Shown here piece by piece: positions 11,857 through 22,419 of a stretch of 64,000 nucleotides of DNA. Every line of letters starts with the position of its first letter. The stretch's first letter is position 1. Under the pieces are notes generated by a model. It was not told the DNA's origin, did no database searches, and saw only the letters and a program-made list of their open reading frames with translations. A program made the position numbers and the translations under genes. The stretch lies in contig JAOCPU010000008.1 in NCBI GenBank assembly GCA_035772785.1, positions 1 to 64,000 of the forward strand. The letters run 5' to 3'. Source of the stretch: Phlebiopsis flavidoalba. Its lineage: Eukaryota; Basidiomycota; Agaricomycetes; Polyporales; Phanerochaetaceae.

Positions 11857-12099
11857 CTGTGTTGATGTTTTTTTGGGAGGCAAGGGGGATGGGGGCGGGA
11901 GGTGAGGTGGAAGAGGTGTGCTGGCTTTTGAGCAGGGTCGGCGCGGCGTGAAGCGTTTTGCACTCTCGGAGGATCGTACGGGTCGTTCGATTTGGGGTGC
12001 CGGCAAACGCCCGTCGCGCCTGATCCTGTACCTTGATCTCCTCACACCACACTTCGGTGCACACCCCCTGTCCCACCAATCACTTTATTCCTCCTCAGT
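11857..12099. promoter_or_regulatory. Shared upstream region of PDB1 and the SDR gene
   Basis: Only 243 bases separate the start codons of the divergent genes, so both promoters must lie here or overlap the 5' leaders. I see no clear TATA box. A run of six T on the + strand near 11868-11873 and a pyrimidine-rich stretch on the minus strand are the main compositional features. Confidence 0.45.
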
Positions 12100-13256
12100 A
12101 TGGCCGCCAAACAGGTTTGTCGTCGTCACCGGAGCCTCCAAGTGCATACTTCTCAGCTCCGGCGTCCCCAGAATCGACCAAGCTGATTCCTTCATCCAGG
12201 AGGACTCGGGGCTCGCCGTCCAAACAACAGCTGCTTGCTGGGGCAAATTCGGCTCTGCTGTCGTCGCTATCTCTAGGACCAGGTCGCCCGAGATCGAACA
12301 ACTTCAGGCGACTCACGGGAACGATGCCTCCTGGCCATCGAGTGCGACGTGTTAGTGTCCACGGCAAGCCCGTGCTACGCTGCAGTCTCTTGTAGAAGCT
12401 AAACCACTCGTTTTTTGATCACCAGTGGCACTGAACACTGCTGGATTCGAGCGAGCTGTTTCGACCGCCCCGGCAAACCTACGGCCCGACATCGACGGTA
12501 TCGTCCTGAAGCGCCGGCGTGCTGGAGCCAACAGGCAAGATACACAAGCCCGCAGCTCAGCGCTCGACGCTTGTAAGGCACACTTTGCATGTCAATTTTC
12601 TTCTCGCAAGTTCCGACGCACTGCGCACGATCATCCCCTGGATGCACATGAATGACGGCGATGTGAAGGGCCGTGTCATCTGTTGTTAGTCTCAGGATCG
12701 GCGACCGGTAATACTTCGGATGGGCTCCATACAATGCGAGCAAAGCAGCGGTCACAGTCTCTGCAGGTATGCCTGCCGTGACTTTGTCGCGGCCTTGTAC
12801 CAAGCATCTGCACGAACTCTAGGACCCTAGCACAGGAAGAGCCCGAAATAGTCACTGTTGCGGTTTTCGAACCCGGCAAGGAGGGGGCTTGACACAGGCT
12901 GCACAGTCATCTTTCCGTCTTGATTTTATCGATAATACACTACTAAACGTCCGACTGGTCAATATGCAACGCTCAAATTTCCGTCCAATTACAAGGCACT
13001 GACACGCATGGACCCTAACAAATGTGAAAACAAAATAAGAAACACCGAAGGACGTCCCACCAATCTTTTGGTCCCAGGCATACACTACGAACCGGCTGGG
13101 CAAATTTGGTCGACGCCCCGAATGGAGACTCGGGAACATTGTTCTTGCCGCATTGGCCGTCAAAGCTACCAAAGTATTCTCAGGTAGTCCTGTAGGCCAC
13201 TTTGTCAGCAGCGGGACTCCGGAGGAGTGCATTGTGATTTCTGGGATACGAAGTGA
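12100..13256 (+). CDS. Short-chain dehydrogenase/reductase (SDR), sepiapterin reductase-like
   Basis: SDR enzymes reduce or oxidise carbonyl/alcohol substrates with NAD(P)H. The start at 12100 gives MAAKQ, after which another frame continues FVVVTGASK, the Rossmann TGxxxGxG motif region. Next come AVVAISRTRSPEIEQLQATH (12.27 kb), IDGIVLNAGVLEPTGKIHKP (12.5 kb; the NAG motif, with N reconstructed from a K codon in the reading), LRTIIPWMHMNDGDVKGRVI (12.65 kb), SSGSATGNTS (12.7 kb), AQEEPEIVTVAV (12.82 kb) and IVLAALAVKATKVFSG (13.15 kb). A plausible end is CDFWDTK with a stop at 13254-13256. The YNASK catalytic region (12.75 kb) is present but shifted (APYNASKAA spans a frame break). Substrate unknown. 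Several indels interrupt the frame. Confidence 0.8.
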
Positions 13257-13546
13257 AGACCGAAATGCCAACGAAAGGCGAATGGATATTGTACTATAGT
13301 GTAGGCCAAGTGCCTGCCTGTTTGAATGAAAGGAACGTGTACTACCGGGCTTGTAATTGTAGCTATCAGGGATTCTCGATATAACTCATTTCCCAATGTA
13401 GCAAAGACTGCAGCTTAATGGCGTGCCATCAACGACTGAACGTCGATCGGCTCCCTGCACGAATTCTCACCGATTTGAAGCAGCTCGCCACTTTGGTTTT
13501 TGAAACAGAAGGTGGCAACTCTAACACTCCTAACAACTGCCCATGC

Positions 13547-14805
13547 ATGGTCAGAGCACCCAGCCGCGTCGAGCTCTCAAAAAAAATCGATGTACAACCA
13601 CCACATTTTCCTCCCCCAGCTCAGCAAACATAAAGCGGACCCAGAATGCTAGAGTGGGCTGGAATACTCCCCCAAGAAAATCTACCATGGGAATTTGACG
13701 AAGAGTCTCGAGGCGATGGACAGCTGGGTGTCGCCGGCGCGGTCCTTAGCTATCCAGCCGTGTGCCCGAGAGCCTCATCTCTCGAGCCCATTTCGAGATG
13801 AATCCGAGACAGAGTGCAAAAATGATGACGAAGAAAGGAGGTCGAGGAACCGCGCAGATTTGTGTGCGCGAGCTCAATGTGCATGGCAACAGAGAAAGTC
13901 TTTGTGACGGTGCCGAGGCGCAGGGTCGCTTTGGATGGTTTGCCTTTGTCTTCCCGACCTTCGAGACGTTGAAGGTGCATCCTTTCCATCCTCCACCGTG
14001 AACATTTTTTCATCATGTATTTCTTAGGTCACACTCTGCTCGAGATTGCGCACAGCACTGGACGTTTTCTAAACGGCGCCGATGGTATCAGCCATTTCCT
14101 CCTCGTACGGCCGCGGAGCCGAGGCAGGTGGGTATATGCGCTCCGATCGTGCTTCATTTTCACACAACGAGGCATCCGCAGTGTATATCGGCGACGACGC
14201 TTTCGATCCTGTCTAGGGGGCGGAGCTTGACAAGCGGCGAGTCTCCGTGTTCGTTCACGGTACACAAAACACCTTCGTCGACCCCGCACCCACATGCGTT
14301 CCTTGGTCTGCCAGTGGTCGAAGTACCCAACGAAACCTTCAAAGGCGCCTCGCACCTTGTCGTCACAGGCAAGAAGCGGCGATATCAGAATGTGAATATC
14401 ATTCTCGCACACTGCGGAGGAAGCGCGCTGTGCCTTGCGTCTCGAGTGGCGGCGCTGTCAACACACATGGGGTGCCACCTCGCCCTGAGGAGTGTCTACG
14501 GGACTTTGGGACCTTCTTTGTTGAGACCGCGCTGAGTGGCCACGGGAGTGTTTTGCGGCTGGCCGAGGAGGTCGTTGGGAGGTCGAGGATGCTCTTCGGC
14601 ACGGATTTCCCTGGCGAGTGATGTCATGATTCGCCGCATTGACCGAGCCTGATTCCTCCTTTTAGCTGTTAGCTTCAACACAGCGGATTGGTACACAACA
14701 CAGCTAGAGAGCTTTTATGCGCAAACACCTTCTAGGCTAGAGCAGATCACGGCCAACACTGCGAAGCATTTATTCCCCCGGTTTGCGGGGACATCGGACG
14801 CATAA
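13547..14805 (+). CDS. Amidohydrolase-2 family enzyme (ACMSD/decarboxylase-like TIM barrel)
   Basis: This family uses a metal-bound TIM barrel for C-C decarboxylation or hydrolysis of aromatic acids. The metal-binding HxH strand should read KIDVHHHIF; at 13592-13610 it reads QPPHF because of one inserted base. Later segments agree with the family: LGVAGAVLSYPA (13.73 kb), VYIGDDAFDPV (14.2 kb), VSVFVHGTQ (14.26 kb), NVNIILAHCGGSA (14.41 kb, metal/catalytic His), FFVETALSGHG (14.53 kb) and SRMLFGTDFP (14.6 kb, conserved Asp). After an intron the C-terminus reads FNTADWYTTQLESFYAQT then LEQITANTAKHLFPRF, with the stop at 14803-14805. The chosen start is tentative. It may act with the adjacent SDR in aromatic catabolism, which is inference. 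Confidence 0.82.
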
Positions 14806-15406
14806 TATGTGTGGGACGACCCATTGGCAGGCTTAGAACCTGCCAAATAAGCACATTCTGACTCTACGTGGGGTGGGAATTCCGCTCCAGAAGGTCTTTG
14901 ACCTGGATACCATGATGTATTTTCCGCGCCCTCGCATGGCCGCCGCCCTACCCACTAGATAGAGCACATAGACGTTTATAGCATTCTGTGTGGTCGCATT
15001 CGTTGTGTACAATGCTCTCACGGGCGCTTTGAGAGTGATCGCGCCCAGCGATTTAATTAACTCCTTCCGCGACGCGTCTCTTCACCCGGACCCCCATCTA
15101 GTCTGGCGAAGGGGACAATTCAGCGGAAACCACGATCCGCGTGGAGATTGGGTATGAGAGTGCACAATAAAACTCTAAAACGGTTGATGGACCAATTGTC
15201 AGTCCGGCCAACAGTGGTGGACCATCGATCCAGACTGGGAAGGTAGCCAGGACAAAGAATTGCACACGCCCGGACCACCTGCTTTCCTTCAAAGACTCCG
15301 CATCTGCCACTCCGACCCTCACTACTCTTTCTTCTCCTCCCCTAGAAAAACTCTCCGTCTCGAGGAGAAACCTTGCATTCCAAACTATCACCCCAACTAT
15401 TCACAC
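14806..15406. other. Intergenic region upstream of Argonaute
   Basis: No gene is evident. A C/T-rich stretch at 15290-15360 (CACTACTCTTTCTTCTCCTC) just before the Argonaute start resembles the pyrimidine-rich leaders common at fungal transcription starts. The rest is unremarkable. Confidence 0.45.
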
Positions 15407-18400
15407 ATGAGCGGCCGTGGTGGACGTGGTCGAGCCCGAGGTGGCGCAGGCCCTGGCGGCGATGCTGGCGGTAGGGGGCGCGGGAGGGGACGCGGCGTGC
15501 CCCTATCCCCCTCCATCGTCGCTACCAGCAGCACTGCGAGCGATATGCCCGCGGCGCACATCCAGACTGTGGGTGTGCGTCGCAAGGGCGTGGGCACCGC
15601 GGGTACGGCAGTACAGGTCTACACCAACCACTTTGGGGTCGACATCCCTGGAGAGATCATTTACCATTACGATGGTGCGTCGTAAATTCCTCTGTTTGTG
15701 ACGCTAGCTCATCTCGCCTGCTTTGTACGTCTGTGTCAACGTTGATATGGTAGTTGGTACGTCGTTAAGTCACATTATATAACCGATTGCGAGGCTAACG
15801 CGCCACTAAGCTATGAACCAAAACTCGGAGCAGACCCTTCCCATTCGTGCCAACATGGATATCATCAGAAGGCTGCAGGAGCACGTAGCCCCAGAGATCT
15901 TTACGCCGCGTGCTGTATACGATGGTCGCAAGAAACCTGTTCTCGGGCAGGAAGCTTCCCTTGAAAGACGGTAAACAAACGGTGAGCACTACCTGCTTTA
16001 CCATGATGAACCGTCCTCATGAACCCGACAGTTCGATGTCATCATGGGAGATCCTCCTTCGCCTGGTACCGCATAGACAGGAACGCGAGCCGCAACGCGA
16101 GAGAGGAAGCCGATCAAGGTTACCCTTACCGAGGTGGCCCAAATCAATCCCGAGTACGTATTCGTCCAATGTCACTGCAGCCTACACTGAGCTGTTTTTC
16201 TTAGGGTTCTCAAACGTTTTTCTTGCAAGGTCAGCAATCTCATGATAACGAGGTTCTGACTGCGATCACGGTAGGACACCCGCTGCTATATCCACTTGGC
16301 GATTCTTAACTGTTCCCACTAGGCCCTGAACGTTGTCATTCGCATGGAGCCTACCGCGAACTACCCATTCAACGTCCGTTCCTTCTTCACCCGAATGAGA
16401 CTAAGGACATCGGCAATGGTATCGTGCTCTGGCGTGGATACTTCCAGTCCGTGCGTCCCGCCGTCAAGAAGATGCTCGTCAACATCGACATCTCCACTGG
16501 CATGATGTACAAGCCAGGTCCTCTCATCGGGCTGTGTCTCGACTTCTTCGGCAAGAATAATCCGGAAACTCCTCGCGCCGTCGAAGGGCCTCCCCGAACG
16601 CGAGAGGCAGCGACTCCAGCGCTTCATCACCACCGGAGTCAAGGTCACCACAACTCTGCCAGGTGGCCAGGGCAGGCCCCCTCGCGCCGTTAAGAAACTC
16701 TCGAACGCTGGTGCCAACCAGCTGACGTTTACCCTGCGCGAGGGTGGCACGAGCACTGTGGCCGAATACTTCAGGCGCACATACAACCTCACTCTCAAAT
16801 ACCCCCACTTGCTTTGCGTAGAGGTAACGTCCACGCGTGGTGAGGCCGGCTACAATACTGACAAGAACACCAGGTCGGGAATGGCGCGTTGATCCCTCTC
16901 GAGTTTTGTCAGGTCCCTGCGGGCCAGATCATGCGCAAGCAGGTTCCCGCTGACAAAACAAAGGCAGTCGTCGAGTTTGCGACTCGCAGGCCGGAGGAGA
17001 GATTGGCGAGTATCAAGAACGGACTTGGAGTAAGTTAGCGCAATCATCCATCGCGAACGCTTCACTCAATTGATATCAGGTACTCGCCTACGGCCAATCT
17101 GAGTATGTTCGGGTACGCAAGGTTCTTGAATGCGTTGATAGACTCCTCTCACATTTGCGTAGCAATTCGGTTTGAACGTTCGCGAGGCGGAGGGTCCTCT
17201 CAAAGTCGGCGCCCGTATCCTTCAACCGCCCACTTTGCAGTACGGGCGTGGAAGCAACCGTCCGACTATCGTACGACTTCACTCCTGATTCTCAATAGCT
17301 ACTCGCTGACCAGTGTTCCCGACGCTAGATCCCTAGAGACGGTGCTTGGAACATGATGGACAAGAAATTCTATAGGCCCAAACCTATCGCGAAGTTTGCC
17401 GTCGTAATCTTCGAACGGGAGCAGCGATTCGGTCGCCCCCAGGCCGAAGAAATGGTGTGAAATCTTTGGTGGCTGCTTGCATCAGCGTAGGTAAGTCCAG
17501 CCAAACTTGGATTCGAAAAAGAAGAGCCTACTCAACCATGGCCTCTTCCAAGGTATGAATGTTGAGAATAAGACCCCGATCGTGAGATGGGCCAACGCCC
17601 AAGGAAACATCCACGACGTAAGCAGTATAACTTACTGATGATGCGCTGCCGCTAAACATTCCCGACAGGCACTTCGTAACGCGGGTATTGAGTGCTACAA
17701 GAAACCTGGAGCCCGGCAAGTTGAAGGCAGGCCCCAGCGTGATTGTTGCCGTATTGCCTGAGGGCGCCACCGATTTATACACGGCGATCAAACAGTAAGT
17801 ACAATGTGTGTGATTTCATAACATACCTGACTAGATCTCTCAATGTAGCTTTGGTGACTGTGTGCAGGGCGTTGCTACTCAGTGCCTGAAGAGCAACAAA
17901 TGCAGTCGCGCGAACCCACAGTACTTTGCCAATGTCTGCCTCAAGATCAACGTCAAAACTCGGCGGCATCAAACACGATTCCCGAGGGTCGCTCCGTGCC
18001 CATCCTAACGGACCCACACAACCCGACAATGGTCATGGGCGTACGTCCAGAAAGTCATCACTCTCGTGTAAAGCATTACTGACAGCGGTGTTCACAGGCG
18101 GACGTGAATTCACCCCGCCGCGCACTCTGAGGGACGCCCCTCTTTCACCGCCCTTGTGGCAAAACATCGACTCGGGACACCGCTCTTCTACGCGGCAGAC
18201 TGCCGTGTACAAGCGTCCCGTCAAGAAAATGATCGAGGACCTCGAGGAAATGTCGAAGGTGTGTAGTTGATTTTATCCACAATGCGTAACGGTGTGCTAA
18301 GTCTTTTGTAGAACATGATTGACAGGTATAGGAAATACCGCAAGGAGACAGAGAAGAAGGCCAACCTTGATCCAAAGAGGATTCATCTTCTTCCGAGATG

Positions 18401-19261
18401 GTGTCTCCGAAGGCCAATTCAAACAAGTGCTTGAGATCGGTGCGTTGTCCGACATATCTTGGAAATGGGCGGGTAACTCACAACACGATCGTTATATAAA
18501 GAGCTCCCTCGTATCAAGAGTAAGTCTATGCGCTACGTGAAATGGCATTAGATATTTTTACATTTGATACTGATATAGCTATTTTCCCCCTTGAAAGAGG
18601 CTTGCCAGGACAAGCGGTATCAAGGCGCAGCAATTACCGTCATCGTGGTGGGCAAGAGACACCATGTACGGTTCTTTCCCTATCAACCCAACCAACCTCA
18701 ACGAAGCCGACAAGAAGAGCGGGAACTGCAAGGCCGGAAAAACAGTTGTCGACAGTGACATTGTGCACCCGGTAGAGCTCGACTTCTACCTCCAGTCGCA
18801 CGCAGGTCTTCTCGGCACTTCGCGGCCCGGACCGCTCACTAACAACCCGTCCTCTACGACGATAGCAACTTCTCGTAAGTTATCGCCCATGTCGTTTGTG
18901 ATACCAGCCTCACTCTCTTTCTCCTTCAGGGGGCCGACTCGTTGCAAGCATTGTGCTTCGCACTGTGCCAGGTATGTTCTACGCGCGCAGCACTCGCTCA
19001 CCGTGGAAGTTGTGTCGATCCCGGCGCCCGTTTACTGTGCGTACTCCCTTCATTAACTGAGCTTGAGGTCCTGATATCGTACACAGACGCCGATATTGTC
19101 TGCAGTCGCGCCAAGAATCACTACGACCCCCGCGAGCAACTTGGATCTCTCCGAGACCCAACTCCGCGACTGGCACCGATGCAGAAGCCCAGGTGAAGGT
19201 CTTCAGAGACGCGTTCAAGCCTCTGAACGCGAGGTTGCACGACGCCATGTACTTCTCTTAA
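15407..19261 (+). CDS. AGO: Argonaute protein (RNA-silencing effector)
   Basis: Argonaute binds small guide RNAs and represses or cleaves target RNA. The start at 15407 gives an RGG/GR-rich tail ([15 protein letters not shown], then [10 protein letters not shown]). The N domain follows ([38 protein letters not shown]), then the DUF1785/linker ([20 protein letters not shown], 16.43 kb), PAZ ([20 protein letters not shown], 16.77 kb; [19 protein letters not shown], 16.9 kb), MID ([20 protein letters not shown], 17.87 kb) and PIWI ([15 protein letters not shown], 18.39 kb; [12 protein letters not shown], 18.65 kb). The end reads [14 protein letters not shown] with the stop at 19259-19261. About ten short introns are present, plus indels such as at 18106-18110 in the first catalytic motif. 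The fourth catalytic position appears to be Asp (PVYYADIVC across the intron at about 19035-19086). Family assignment is secure. Confidence 0.95.
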
Positions 19262-20613
19262 GCAGGACGCGACGGCGTCCGCGGTAATATTCATCCATGT
19301 ACACCATACAGCCTGCTCACTTTCTATCTCGTCTGTCAACTTGGAATTTGTCGCGTCTCGTGGCGGTATATAGCTTTCTTCCAGTCATGATGTACTTATA
19401 TCCTCTACCCCACATGTGAGATGAATGACATGAAGTTTAATGAACACTATCTGTGAATCAGTTGCTCCTTAAGTTCATATTTACCCTTGACGGACTGGAC
19501 CTTGCCCAAAGTTCAGTCAACACAAAACTTGACACAACACCGTTTTGGGTTCGTGTTCGCTGTAGCGCACGCCCGCCGGCAAGGAGAGGTTGTGTTACCG
19601 ACCACGAAAAGTTGACGACTAGTCCGAAAAGCTAAATTACATGCATTTGTTCTTGCAGGGAGATCGCAGCCCTATTCAGTGTCATCCCGCTATCCCGTAA
19701 GACATCGATGGCCGCCACACCGGGGTGCGAATGACCGTCATTTACGAGTAGTGAATACGGTCATCCGCCTTGTCGGTGCCTTCCGTCGCCACGCAGGCCG
19801 GACAAGGACGTAGTCTTGTACGTGTATGTTAAAAACCGCAGTATGTTTTTCCACGCTTTTTTTCGACCGGGACCGCACGATTACTCCTTGGCGCAGAAGG
19901 GTCTTTGCTATGCTAGGGCTGTTACACAACCCACAGGTGTGTACTCGGGAAGGCACCCACTCACAGATCGCCTCTTTGGAAGGCGTGGTTCACCGCAGGC
20001 AGGCCCACAAACAAAGCTACAACGGCGCTCGCAGGTTTCCGTGCCGAAAACGTGCACCATCTCGTGTCGCCTTTCGGGCCTGTCCTGCCGTTCCTGCTGG
20101 TTCTCCAGCGTACCTGGAGCTCATGTCCGAGAATGCTGTCGGGTTACCCGTTCCAGCCGTGCGTGTTCGCGCGAACATGAAGAACGCATGTTACGGAATT
20201 TGCACACGCTTCTTCGTCTCCGTTGATCAAGGATTTCTGAATGACCTCGACAGTGTATGTAAGTGTGCGTGGTGTCCTCTTGCACCTAAGTTTGGCCGGA
20301 GGACGGGAAGTTACCCCCTCTGATCCCCTTTTCCCTTCCTGCGAACCTCTCGTCTAGACCTGCAGGAGGGCTTACACTGCCACGGATCAGCACCCTCTTT
20401 GGCCTTACTGCCTGTTATTATCACCCCACGAGCCAGCCTTTCGCTTGAAACTACTTATTGAGCCGATCCTGTACCCTTGCAGCGCCACAACTTTCCCCCT
20501 CTCCCTTACTTTCCCACTGCTTGGCATTGGACAACATCAGCACTCATTCATACATGTTCGACAACAGCAGCACTTCTCTACTAAAAAGAAGTCTCTCTAC
20601 CCTAGCCTTCTGA
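19262..20613. other. No identifiable gene; two open frames of unclear meaning
   Basis: This includes the 3' flank of Argonaute. Overlapping + strand frames at 19816-20323 reach 136-165 codons but show no domain; one contains a hydrophobic stretch near 20070-20110 (SPFGPVLPFLLVLQ) in a third frame. A degraded gene or repeat is possible. I cannot support a call. Confidence 0.35.
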
Positions 20614-21944
20614 ATGAACGACCGGAGCGAAAGAAACACAAGGATGGGCGCAAACCCGCCAAAATTCATTCCTGAGCCACCCAAAAAGTCCCTAAAGTCA
20701 TATCCATTCGCAGTGCCACCCAAAAGCTCTGTTGTGACAGCCTGCCCAGTCATTCAACACCAGTTGCCTCTCGAATTTGTTGTCACCTCAGCCTTCGGTC
20801 GCATGGCGCGCTTCACGTCGCCAGACGGAGAGCCTCCGGTATGTTTCTCAACATACGCCACGAAAGGTTGCTGCGGCTCATTGTTACTTCCATAGTTGCC
20901 GGACAACGTTGATAAAGAAAATATCCAAAATGCTCTGGGCCGCGAACAACTCGAGGTCGAACGCCCCTCTAGCCCCACCCCTGATGCCGGCATCAACGTA
21001 TTTTATATGCGTGAGCGTGTAGTGGAGCTACTCTCTCAAGCGTGTCTACACACAGAGGCTACACAGAGAGGGGAAGGCATTGCCTCATGAGTAGGTACTG
21101 ATTTCTACCCTTTTTATCGCGAACGACCAGCTTCAGCTTCCGTCTCGAGCCGTACCAGGTTGCTACGAGGCGAAGCCAGCGTCATGTCAGACGCTGACTC
21201 CACCGTGGCTGGCTCGGAGACCAGTCTATTGAAGCTCGATTGGTTCTAATCAGGTAATGGTGGTGTTGCCGGGTCTGGTCAAATCCCTCACATCACGGAT
21301 CGTGCGCGGTCTTTGCTACGGTAGGTCCCCAGAATAATACTCATGCGATTGGTTTAACGTGATGGCTTAATGCGTTACGTTTAGATCACCCGGAGTTCGA
21401 ACACCCCCGCCCAGTGCTCGTATCCCTGATGAGAGACGCCCAAATGAACCGGCCGGCTAAATGGGGTAGGAAGTCGTTGTGCAGACAGACCGACACGACG
21501 TTATAAGATCCTGCTTACACGTGTCTCTCAACGTCTCTTGGTACACACCGAGACCGTCCTGATAACACGGTTTGCCTTGCGTCCCCATACGGTGTGCTCT
21601 CGCAGAACGGATGGAAAGGAAACGTAACGCTACTTCCAACGCCCAAAAACTGGCGGTCCCACGCGGTTTGTCTTTTCCCGTGTCTCCTCTCCTACGGCTC
21701 TAACACAGACCACTCTCTCTCGACATGACCGCCGTTTGATTCGGCCGATGATCTACGAGTTCTTTGAGTAGCCGCTGTGCCCTCTACTACGGCTGCACCG
21801 AGTATTATGAAGCCTGGTGCTTCCCCCATGTACACATCACATCTGGGCAAGTACAGGTCAGCGGCCAGCGCGCCATCCGAGTCACGCCTACCACATGCTT
21901 CCGACAACGTATGCGACATGCTATTCGCGAATGGTTTTGCTTGA
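20614..21944 (+). CDS. Unknown, largely disordered protein
   Basis: No family recognised. The start at 20614 opens a Pro/Lys/Ser-rich segment (PPKFIPEPPKKSLKSYP) followed by a more ordered patch (LPLEFVVTSAFGRMARF, then TSPDGEPP) ending at a splice donor near 20838. A second exon begins near 20896 (LPDNVDKENIQNALGREQLE) and continues to RPSSPTPDAG. Further pieces are SVMSDADSTVAGSETSLLKL near 21185 and a C-terminal APSIMKPGASPMYTS... DNVCDMLFANGFA segment with its stop at 21942-21944. Ser/Thr-Pro sites suggest a phosphoregulated protein, by inference. Frame changes between the pieces reflect introns and indels. Confidence 0.5.
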
Positions 21945-22419
21945 ACTCATCCCCTGCCCCGATACTAAATTGATTTATGTTTTATAATTATTTTCCAGTA
22001 GTCTCCTTTGCATGAATTTCCTCCACACTCGTTTTCAGCTCGCACAAGCAGGGACCTTGTATTCGTAGTCGAGCAACATGTATTACATGCATACCCGCCG
22101 ACTTGTAGTATAGCTTGTAGTATCAATGTATTTTTTTTTCCCGATGATGCAAACGGGCGGGACAGGATTGGCGAGAGGACGCGTCGCGTTTTCGGGGGGA
22201 AAAGGAGGCGTCTAGCAGTGGACGTCACTGGAGGTGGCTGAAGCCAGTCAAACGTGCAACGCTTCAGCAAACCGCTAGTACGACCGTCACATCTCGCCCT
22301 CAACGGCCAGCTCCTCTTCTCCCGACTCTCTCTTGACTCATATATATCTAAATGTGTTCTATACTAAAGGCCGCCATCAACTCATCACAACACTGCTTGC
22401 ATATATCTTTGAAGTGACA
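21945..22419. other. Intergenic region upstream of the carrier gene
   Basis: No gene is evident. A T run (22131-22139) and a TATATAT core near 22340 (CTCATATATATCTAAATG) lie about 80 bases before the first plausible coding segment of the next gene and could be promoter elements. Confidence 0.4.

Noticed and set aside
10281..14805. Interpretation of PDB1, SDR and amidohydrolase as pseudogenes
   Set aside because: Breaks are single-base, residues on both sides remain conserved, and essential genes elsewhere in the window show the same pattern.
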